From: Sulfitobacter pontiacus
GTDB taxonomy: Bacteria; Pseudomonadota; Alphaproteobacteria; Rhodobacterales; Rhodobacteraceae
Direction: 5' to 3'
Length of the DNA stretch: 64,000 nt
Assembly (NCBI RefSeq): GCF_040790665.1
Contig: NZ_CP160849.1
Span: 2,962,929 to 3,026,928 of the forward strand
Within the stretch, counting starts at the first letter, position 1, and each line of letters begins with the position of its first letter. The notes beneath the pieces were generated by a model. That model was given only the letters and a program-made list of their open reading frames with translations. It did no database searches and was not told the DNA's origin. Positions 57,275 to 64,000 of this stretch are shown here, piece by piece. The translations under genes and the position numbers were made by a program.

Positions 57275-57513
57275 ATCCATATCTCCTTCAATAGATTTCC
57301 CAAGTAAGCTCAGGAAGGTCAGAAAATTAATGACGATGAGCAGTGTGATGACAGCAATTGGAATCGAACCCGCAACTCCTCCGAAGGTCTAAATCATCGT
57401 CTTCATACCATAGCTCATCACCGAGACGAAGTGAAATTGAGGCCTGCTTAGGGACGCCGCAACGCAGAAAAGCCCCGGCGCATGAGTGTCAGCTAGGCTC
57501 CAGACTCATTGAT

Positions 57514-57903
57514 TTATAACCAAAACAAGATGGTTGCAGCGAGGGCGATTGCAGACAGGAATACCTTTGGGCATCGGTCGTATCTGGTGGCGATCCGTCG
57601 CCAGTCTTTCAGTCGGCCGAACATAATCTCGATCCGGTTGCGTCGTTTGTAGCGGCGCTTGTCATATTTGACAGGCTTGTCGCGCGATTTTCGTCCGGGG
57701 ATGCAGGGCCTTATTCCCTTGTCTACAAGGGCCTTACGGAACCAATCTGCGTCATAACCCCGATCTCCCAGTAACCAGTCGGCGGCTGGCAGGCTTTCTA
57801 CCAGGGCTCTGGCCCCAGTGTAATCGCTGACCTGGCCCGCGGTCATGAAGAACCGGATCGGCCGTCCAATCGTGTCAGTGACGGCATGCAGTTTCGTGTT
57901 CAT
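57514..57903 (-). CDS. IS5-family transposase, second half (frame B)
   Basis: 129 residues from the MNTKLHAVTD text through LLGDRGYDADWF (second Asp) and RRNRIEIMFGRLKDWRRIATRYD (Glu). It is the catalytic half of the transposase and is made after a frameshift in the run AAAAAAGGGGGG near 57938-57949. Confidence 0.92.
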   Translation of the reverse strand: MNTKLHAVTDTIGRPIRFFMTAGQVSDYTGARALVESLPAADWLLGDRGYDADWFRKALVDKGIRPCIPGRKSRDKPVKYDKRRYKRRNRIEIMFGRLKDWRRIATRYDRCPKVFLSAIALAATILFWL

Positions 57904-57920
57904 ACCGCCTTTTGTTCGCC

Positions 57921-58277
57921 CTATAAGACGTCCACGCCCCCCTTTTTTAACCGCAGACTCGAGGCCGTGCGGTGCGCTTTGAGATAGGTCGCGTCGATTG
58001 AGATCGTCTTGTGGTCGGGTGCTTCAGCAGCCAGTCCCGTCATAATCCTCGCGAACACACCCATGTCACTCCACCGCTTCCAACGATTGTAAAGTGTCTT
58101 GGAAGGCCCATACTCCTTAGGTGCATCACACCACCGCAACCCATTGCGATTGATGAAGATAATCCCACTGAGCACGCGCCGGTCATCAACGCGGGGCACA
58201 CCATGGCTCTTCGGAAAATACGGCCGGAGCCGCGCCATCTGATCTTCGCTCAGCCAATAAAGATTGCTCATAATCAC
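57921..58277 (-). CDS. IS5-family transposase, first half (frame A)
   Basis: 118 residues: the DUF4096-type N-terminal part (LSEDQMARLRPYFPKSHG, FINRNGLRWCDAPKEYGP) and the first catalytic Asp in ISIDATYLKAHRTA. The gene ends just after the A6G6 slippery run; ribosomal slippage joins it to the second half. Confidence 0.92.
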   Translation of the reverse strand: MIMSNLYWLSEDQMARLRPYFPKSHGVPRVDDRRVLSGIIFINRNGLRWCDAPKEYGPSKTLYNRWKRWSDMGVFARIMTGLAAEAPDHKTISIDATYLKAHRTASSLRLKKGGVDVL

Positions 58278-58344
58278 CCCTCAGTTTGAGGAGCTTGAAT
58301 CATGCAGGCCTGATGGCCTCAAGCGGATTAATGGGTCCAGAGCC

Positions 58345-58762
58345 TAAGGGCCGGTAGCGGCACTTGACACGAAGGGCGGGAAGCGGACCTTCGCTGCCCA
58401 CGCAAAAATTACCCATGATATAGACCAAAGCAGCCTCTATCGAACAACATTTACTGATTTGTAGGTGCCGCCGCCATTCAGCACTCGCCTGGAAAATTTT
58501 ATCGCCTTTGAACACAAGTTGGCTTTGACGAGCACTTGGAACGGCACCAATGCACAACAGGTCAAAGGTATGGATTCGACCCACTGATTCCTGGGTTGGG
58601 CTTGCGTAATCGTCAGTAATCTTAAGGCAGCCAAAACGGCCCGCGTACCAAATCAGATTTGGATAGAGCCCTGATCAAGTATTTGCTATTCTAGTCCATT
58701 TCAGATTGGGTCCCAATGTGTGTTCAGCACTCAAAGTAGAATCAGATGATCAAGGTGCTTAC
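58345..58762. other. intergenic debris before the pentapeptide module
   Basis: 418 bases without a credible gene. 58360-58400 is dispersed-repeat debris (GGGCGGGAAGCGGACCTTCGCTGCC). The last 100 bases are A/T-rich and probably promote the following two genes. Confidence 0.45.
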
Positions 58763-59512
58763 ATGAACTCCCAAAACAGCTTTCCAGATATTTGCGAGTT
58801 CAGTGTTTCGTTTGAACCTGATGCAGAAGATTCTAACAAGTTGTCCTGCGTGGTTGACTTACGTGTTAGCTGTAGCGAAGTGCCATTGGGCGACCAAGAG
58901 TGTACGATTTCCTTTCAAAGGCTGATTATATCGGTAGATATTGAAGGTATCGATATCATTCCGGGAACCCGCTTTGGTGAGCCGCTCAAGAACAACTCGG
59001 TTGTGAAAAAGAAGACAATAAGTCAAGCAAAAACCAAAACGAAAAATAGAGGATGGTCATTCGGCGGGTCGACTAAGGCAAGACCTGAGGGGGCAGCCTC
59101 AGCTGAAAACAGATCATCTAATGAAACCAGCCGAGACACCCACATAAGCGAGGACGAAAAGCACCATAGAGTTACTGCAAAACCCAATTTGCGGTGGGAA
59201 GTAATAGAGGCCGATGATGACCCGTTGGACGGAACATATATGGAACGTGAGAAGCTCTTCGAAGCTAAAACGAAACAGGGTGGTAACAGAACGGCGGCAA
59301 CTCTCTGCTTGAAGGTTAAACAAAGGGATTTGTCAATTGGTCAAATTATTCGAAACGAAAGTGCATTGAGCTTTTTTTCGGCACTGACCGAAAATCAACG
59401 GAGATTGATCGACATTTTTATCGCGAAGTCTTTAAGTAATTCCGTATATGGCAGTCGAAAGTATGTCGGTGAGATCATCCTTTCAGAATTCGAGTATCTT
59501 CATGAAGAATGA
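58763..59512 (+). CDS. unknown protein, first gene of a two-gene module
   Basis: 249 residues from ATG 58763, with AAGGTG seven bases upstream (an ATG at 58706 is possible). A beta-rich first 90 residues precede a Lys/Ser-rich linker (about 95-150) and a helical C-terminal 60 residues with RRLIDIFIAKSL. No known family. The last 11 bases overlap the start of the pentapeptide-repeat gene, so both are made together. Confidence 0.72.
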   Translation: MNSQNSFPDICEFSVSFEPDAEDSNKLSCVVDLRVSCSEVPLGDQECTISFQRLIISVDIEGIDIIPGTRFGEPLKNNSVVKKKTISQAKTKTKNRGWSFGGSTKARPEGAASAENRSSNETSRDTHISEDEKHHRVTAKPNLRWEVIEADDDPLDGTYMEREKLFEAKTKQGGNRTAATLCLKVKQRDLSIGQIIRNESALSFFSALTENQRRLIDIFIAKSLSNSVYGSRKYVGEIILSEFEYLHEE

Positions 59513-60671
59513 CGTTATCCTTAGCGAAATATATCCAGATAAAGAGGTTCGGGGTGCTCTCCAAAAAATTACTTCGCTGGATGAAGACTTTGCAACGATT
59601 GCAGACGCGATAGGTTTGGAGAAAGAACATGATTTTCAACAAAGTAATTTGAGAAAAGTAGACTTTTCATATTCGGATCTTCGTGGATTTAACTTTGCGG
59701 GCGCTGATTTAACCCAATCCTATGGTTTAGATATTTTGATTGATGAGACAACTACATTTGTGGGCGCAACCTTAGCTGGATCAGTGTTTGAGAAGCAGGT
59801 CAGAGAGCAAGACTTCTTCAGGTCGCATGGTACAGCCGCAAGGCTGTATGAGATGTTAAAATCTGGTGATACTTATGACGTTTCCCAATGGATATCATCG
59901 CGAAGCGGTTACTTGGGTACTATGCAGTTGAAAGATCTAAGTGAGGATGACGCAGCTGTGCTTTGCCAAAAACTAATTACTGATGAAATTGACCTTACAA
60001 AAAGAACAACCCTTTTCTACCATTTAAAGGACTTCACGCATTCACAGCGTGAATTATACTCCATTGTTTCTGACTTCGTTGCCTTTCATCTTGATAACCC
60101 ATCAGTTATTCGAAGTTTTGTGAAAGTTGCAGGCGATTTGCTATCTAAAGACCCTTTCGTGGCCAAGACAATCCTAAAGCTCTGTACGCATAGAGACGAT
60201 AGCGTTCGGGAGGTTGCATTTAGTGCAGTTTCTTACACACCACTGTTCGTCAGAAACTTTGAAGGTGTGTGTAAGTTGTTCTTTGCAGACCAGAATAGGC
60301 ATATTCGAAAGAAATTTATACTGGAAACTGCTGCAAAGTTGAGCAACTCGCACGTACTGTCTGTCAATACCGTGGGTGAAAATAGAAATGCGGACCCGGA
60401 AAACGTCCTTGATTTTGATGAGATGCTTAGAGAAAGAGGCATTATTAAAGTTCACGCTAGTCAGAAGCACCGTCAATCACAGCAGAGCAGCAGAGAAATA
60501 TTAGAGCGACAGCAAGAGGTTCTTGTTGTTACCCCGGTGATAGGCAAAATTCTGGAGCGGCGAGGTGTTGAATGGGTAGATGATGCCAAATCGCGATCAA
60601 GTGCGCGATACGATGATTTTTACCGATACCTTGCTACCAAAATTGATAACGGATTCAAGAGGAGCCGATAA
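59502..60671 (+). CDS. pentapeptide-repeat protein with helical repeats
   Basis: 389 residues from ATG 59502. A short pentapeptide-repeat block (NLRKVDFSYSDLRGFNFAGADL, about residues 48-70) is followed by a long helical region resembling HEAT-type repeats (DFVAFHLDNPSVIRSFVKVAGDLL, CTHRDDSVREVAFSAVSYT). The overlap with the preceding gene shows a two-protein unit. Such A+T-rich pairs on islands are often defence genes; no toxin motif is visible. Confidence 0.75.
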   Translation: MKNDVILSEIYPDKEVRGALQKITSLDEDFATIADAIGLEKEHDFQQSNLRKVDFSYSDLRGFNFAGADLTQSYGLDILIDETTTFVGATLAGSVFEKQVREQDFFRSHGTAARLYEMLKSGDTYDVSQWISSRSGYLGTMQLKDLSEDDAAVLCQKLITDEIDLTKRTTLFYHLKDFTHSQRELYSIVSDFVAFHLDNPSVIRSFVKVAGDLLSKDPFVAKTILKLCTHRDDSVREVAFSAVSYTPLFVRNFEGVCKLFFADQNRHIRKKFILETAAKLSNSHVLSVNTVGENRNADPENVLDFDEMLRERGIIKVHASQKHRQSQQSSREILERQQEVLVVTPVIGKILERRGVEWVDDAKSRSSARYDDFYRYLATKIDNGFKRSR

Positions 60672-60965
60672 GGGTTGCAGGCGTGAGGTTGAGACATCAA
60701 TTTGGGGCAAGATTTTTGAAAGGTCGCCCGAATACCAGCAACTCGGCTAAGCTCAATTATTGGACTCGCAGAGAAGGTCGGCTTTGGTGGAGCCGCACTG
60801 CGGCCTGCCTCGGTGTGACGGATGGCAGCAATGGGCCGTGAATGAAGGCTAAGGTGATGTAGGTTTATGGGATTAGGAGTTCGGCGGGTTTAAGCGCTTG
60901 ATTATTAAGTATGTTGATGGGCCGAAAGAACTTATGGCTACAATCAATAACAGTTATTTGAGGTT

Positions 60966-61730
60966 TCAGGTCGGAATCGCCTGTAATTCTCCTAGCAGGT
61001 GCTCGCCTATCTCAACAACAGTTGAAAAATCGCAAATAAGTTGAGTATGCACGTAGACTGGTTGTGCCGACTCACTGAAGGAATGCATCATTACAGGAAC
61101 GAAGGTCCCTAATCGTTTCTGCTGGCTCAATAGCTCAGAACGACGCTTATAGTCACCTCGCGCCTCGTTGATCTCTAACTCTAGGTCTCTATTTTTAACG
61201 GCATCGACTTCGGAATGTATGCTCGGCGGGATGTAAGGTGGAATGCGGTGAGCGAGAGCGTCGCGGTATCCTTCGAGGTATTTAAACCACTCATTCGACT
61301 TATTCAGATAGACTTGGAACGGTTTTGAGAGCGACTTTCGTACACATTTGTGTGTAGCTTTGAAGCCAATCTGATTTCTTGGAATAGCTTTGCCGTTGGG
61401 CTGCTTAATGCAAGCTTCAAGGCACCATATGCGAGCTAAGTTATCAATAGCACCATAGACGTTTATCAAAAATGCCTGTAGGTGGTTCGTGACATCCAAT
61501 AACTCTTCGTGTGTTGGGTCGGTCTTTTTCGGCGGCAAAATTTCAAATATACGCTCAATTGAATGCTTGAGAGTGGCTAGCCTGCGAGCAAGTCCGTGTG
61601 TGACAAACTCTGATGTTTCTGAGTTTTTATAGTTTTGGATCAAGAAACTCGTGACTAGGTCGTTTTCCCTCTCCAGCCATTTTTCCAGCGTCTCTTCAAT
61701 CTCATCTATTTCGTCGTTGATGTAAGTCAT
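60966..61730 (-). CDS. HEPN-like helical protein, unknown function
   Basis: 254 residues from ATG 61730 (MTYINDE), or 278 from a TTG at 61802. Mostly long helices; EGYRDALAHRIPPYIPP carries an Rx4H of HEPN type, preceded by an INVYGAIDNLARIWCLE helix that often faces it. A surface-protein function is unlikely (no signal). Solitary, A+T-rich. Confidence 0.68.
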   Translation of the reverse strand: MTYINDEIDEIEETLEKWLERENDLVTSFLIQNYKNSETSEFVTHGLARRLATLKHSIERIFEILPPKKTDPTHEELLDVTNHLQAFLINVYGAIDNLARIWCLEACIKQPNGKAIPRNQIGFKATHKCVRKSLSKPFQVYLNKSNEWFKYLEGYRDALAHRIPPYIPPSIHSEVDAVKNRDLELEINEARGDYKRRSELLSQQKRLGTFVPVMMHSFSESAQPVYVHTQLICDFSTVVEIGEHLLGELQAIPT

Positions 61731-62091
61731 TCCTAAAGATAGGTTAAGAAAGTTCCCTGTGAAAGCCCCACCAGACACGAGGCATTTCGAATTTTGATCC
61801 AATAACGGCTATGGCTCACAGGCACAGACAACGCCAATCCTTGATATCCGCAAAATTTATGCTGTAGCCATTCATTCTTTTGTAAAGCCGTGCCGTGCAC
61901 GAACGGCAGCAATGCGAAAGCTGCACTGTGGTGTCGCAATGGTGAGGCAATGGCCGCTTTGGGCCGTGAGTGGCGACGGGCCTGTACACCTGCTTAGAAG
62001 AAACGCGCGCTGCGTCACCGCGAGCCCGCATCAAGCCCAAGGAAGCTCATATGACTTTCTTTCAATAGAAGCATTGTTTACTAATCCCATT

Positions 62092-62496
62092 ATGAAAAAA
62101 ACTATGCGCTTTATCCTGATTTCGTTCGCATTAGCTCTAGACACCTCTGCGCAAGCTGAGCCAGTAGACTTGACTGGTTTAACCTGCGTACGCATGACCA
62201 ATTTCGGCCCAAACACATGGGAGTTTTACGGTGACATCGCGGTGAGGAGATATGCCCAAGGTCAAGGGCGACCCCAAAGGTTTGTCCGTGTGGGCGAAGG
62301 CGCTTACGAAAGATACAGTCGAATTGATGGAGAATGGGACGCTATCTACTACTTTTTTGACGTGGGCGAAGGGGTGCAGGTGCGGATATTTTCGAGACCG
62401 GGTCTCGATGTACGGAAAGAAAACCCTCGTGCCTCTTGGGACGAGGGCATTTTCACTTTTGCCGCTCAGTGCGTGCCGCTTGGGGAAAGGCAATGA
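62092..62496 (+). CDS. small exported protein, unknown
   Basis: 134 residues. MKKTMRFILISFALALDTSAQAEP is a Sec signal peptide with cleavage around Ala22. The mature part is beta-rich with two Cys (in LTCVRM and AAQCVPL), likely a periplasmic disulfide protein. I choose ATG 62092 rather than the far-upstream start of the open frame, which reads through repeat debris. No family recognised. Confidence 0.7.
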   Translation: MKKTMRFILISFALALDTSAQAEPVDLTGLTCVRMTNFGPNTWEFYGDIAVRRYAQGQGRPQRFVRVGEGAYERYSRIDGEWDAIYYFFDVGEGVQVRIFSRPGLDVRKENPRASWDEGIFTFAAQCVPLGERQ

Positions 62497-62683
62497 CGTT
62501 CGGCGTGTAACGCCCCCACCGAACAATAGAGGTGCGGCAAAGCTGTTATGGCGTCACCCATCTGTAACGCGGAACGACTGCTTTGGATAAGCTGCGCAGC
62601 GGCATTGGGACCAACGGCGAATGGCGGGTTTGGGCCGATAGCTTTACTTCAGCAAAATTCTCATAGTGCCAGGTAGGATTGGC

Positions 62684-64000
62684 GAGACTGTGCAGAATTT
62701 TGTGCGTGACGCGTTTTCTTACGCCATCGGGAAGCGGTCTTCGAACATGATGGCAAGCTGAGATCTGACAGCGTGCCATTCGCGGACCGAACGCTTCCAC
62801 TCGGTCGATGTAGCATTGAGCGCCAGATAGATCAATTTCGCCGCAGCGTCGTCGCTTGGGAAATGACCTCGGGTTCTGACGGCACGGCGAATTTTCGAGT
62901 TCAAGGCCTCAATGGAATTCGTGGTGTAGATCAGCCTGCGGACCTCGGGCGGGTAATCGAGGAACGGGATGACCTCGTTCCAGGCCCGGCGCCAGCTCGG
63001 CGCGATCGCCGGATACTGCCTTGCCAGATCGCTGTCCTCGAACTCAGCCAGAGCCAGTTCTGCCGCCTCGACGTCCACGGCCGTGTAGATCGCCTTTAGG
63101 GCGGCGGCGACGGCCTTGCGGTCCCTGTAGCTGGCGAAGTTCATGGAATGGCGCAGCAGATGGACGATGCAGGTCTGGACCCGAGTCTGGGGGAATGCGG
63201 CCTCGATGGCCTGGGGAAAGCCCTTCAGCCCGTCCACGACGGCGATGAGGATGTCCTGGACGCCCCTGTTGCGCAGGTCGCTGAGCACTTTGGCCCAGAA
63301 CTTCGCGCCCTCATTGGCCTGAAACCACAGGCCCAGAACGTCCCGCGTGCCATCCGGCAGCACCGCGAGGGCCACGAAGACCGCCTTGTTCGAGACCGCC
63401 CCGTCGCTGCGGATATTGACCCGGATCGCGTCCATGAAGACGATCGGATAGCAGGGATCCAGCGGGCGGTTCTGCCAGGCGGTGACCTCCTCCATGACCG
63501 CGTCGGTGATCGCGGAAATCAGGCTGGGCGAGGCCTCGACGCCGTAGATTTCCTCGATATGCCCCTGGATCTCTCGGGTCGTCATTCCCCGGGCATACAT
63601 GCTGACAATCTTGCGGTCGAATTCAGGAAAGCGCCGCTGATACTTCGCGATCAGCATCGGATCGAAGGTGCCGTTCCGGTCGCGGGGAATGTCCAGAACC
63701 ACCTTGCCGCTGTCCATGGTCACGGTCTTCTGGCTGCTGCCATTGCGCCGATTGGGCGGCTGGTTCTGGCCCTCAGACGCATCATCTGCGCGCTCTTCAT
63801 CGAGATGGACATCCATCTCTGTGCTCAGCGCGCGTTCCGCCAGCGCCTTGGTCAGCTCCGCCAGGATGCCGTTCTTGCCAAACAGGTCACCGGGTGAACG
63901 CCCTTCCATCAGACGGTCTAGCAAGTCTTTGTCGATGCTCATACGTGGGTCTCCTCTGTGAGCAGTTACCACGTCAGCGCACAAAATTCAGGATAGTCCC
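62684..64000 (-). mobile_element. IS256-family insertion sequence, copy 2
   Basis: The same 1317-bp element as copy 1, in the same orientation, with GAGACTGTGCAG at the left and ending AGTCCC at base 64,000. The left flank is GGATTGGC; the right target copy lies beyond the window. Its transposase matches copy 1 in every residue. Confidence 0.95.
62719..63942 (-). CDS. IS256-family transposase, copy 2
   Basis: 407 residues from ATG 63942, identical to the protein of copy 1 (same DDE segments, same GAGGAG site). Two same-sense identical copies about 31 kb apart are a ready substrate for homologous recombination. Confidence 0.95.
   Translation of the reverse strand: MSIDKDLLDRLMEGRSPGDLFGKNGILAELTKALAERALSTEMDVHLDEERADDASEGQNQPPNRRNGSSQKTVTMDSGKVVLDIPRDRNGTFDPMLIAKYQRRFPEFDRKIVSMYARGMTTREIQGHIEEIYGVEASPSLISAITDAVMEEVTAWQNRPLDPCYPIVFMDAIRVNIRSDGAVSNKAVFVALAVLPDGTRDVLGLWFQANEGAKFWAKVLSDLRNRGVQDILIAVVDGLKGFPQAIEAAFPQTRVQTCIVHLLRHSMNFASYRDRKAVAAALKAIYTAVDVEAAELALAEFEDSDLARQYPAIAPSWRRAWNEVIPFLDYPPEVRRLIYTTNSIEALNSKIRRAVRTRGHFPSDDAAAKLIYLALNATSTEWKRSVREWHAVRSQLAIMFEDRFPMA

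Larger units (their letters stand above)
57496..58344 (-). mobile_element. IS5-family insertion sequence (IS427-like)
   Basis: An 849-bp element with imperfect terminal repeats GGCTCCAGACTCATT and AATGGGTCCAGAGCC, flanked on both sides by TA (57494-57495, 58345-58346), the usual 2-bp target. Two overlapping-frame genes fill it. Size and ends are normal for the IS427 group. Confidence 0.92.

Noticed and set aside
57355..57400. tRNA-like text (GGTTCGATTCC on the minus strand)
   Set aside because: The T-stem does not pair and no acceptor or anticodon arm is found; likely chance.
63148..63897. 249-codon plus-strand frame inside IS256 copy 2 (also in copy 1)
   Set aside because: Antisense of the transposase gene with no family match; the transposase reading is certain.

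Overview
The window looks like one chromosome stretch of an alphaproteobacterium of the Rhodobacteraceae (Roseobacter group). This rests on the left 28 kb: GC-rich, with a double-length dCTP deaminase, the SPOR protein-nagZ-scpA-scpB run behind argS and dgt, a fused indolepyruvate:ferredoxin oxidoreductase with a divergent Lrp regulator, and a GTTC-N7-GTTC LexA box in front of umuD. Species cannot be read from the sequence.

Positions 1-28,360 are dense core chromosome: tRNA-Pro(GGG), dcd, chromosome segregation (scpAB), cell-wall recycling (nagZ), two tRNA synthetases (argS, cysS), dNTP and DNA maintenance (dgt, xthA, an AlkA-like glycosylase), Fe-S insertion (erpA-like), cobK, cimA, an aminotransferase, an outer-membrane barrel, a cardiolipin synthase with an EEP partner, and the ferredoxin oxidoreductase. 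Two oddities sit here: a small protein with three TG(L/F)(F/Y)TTG repeats beside an unknown partner, and a cysS whose last third has a different base composition.

Near 28,360 the GC-rich sequence stops inside the 3' end of a membrane-protein gene, and an accessory island of lower GC runs to the window end. It opens with a compact Tn7-like core (tnsA-tnsB-tnsC-tniQ, all minus strand). An IS256-family element has cut off the last 54 codons of tnsB, leaving a clean 8-bp target duplication. After about 3 kb of gene-poor debris with a tRNA-like relic comes what I consider the main find: a retron. It has a phosphoribosyltransferase-like gene, a small winged-helix-like gene, an msr-msd RNA with matching a1/a2 repeats, and a reverse transcriptase with the NAxxH, YADD and VTG retron motifs.

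Further right are small unknown genes (one with a HEPN-like Rx4H), an XRE-cupin regulator with an old-yellow-enzyme type oxidoreductase, a CIA30 gene, SOS-controlled umuDC (with Cys in place of the UmuD catalytic Ser), a truncated IS1182-type element cut by an IS3-family element, and a PHP-SMC ATPase of TrlF type with two partners, one a possible PD-(D/E)XK nuclease. The TrlF gene has lost its start to the IS. The end holds an IS5-family copy, a two-gene module with a pentapeptide-repeat protein, another HEPN-like gene, a small secreted protein, and a second same-length, same-orientation IS256 copy that ends exactly at base 64,000. The region reads as a defence and mobile-element island with several decayed parts.
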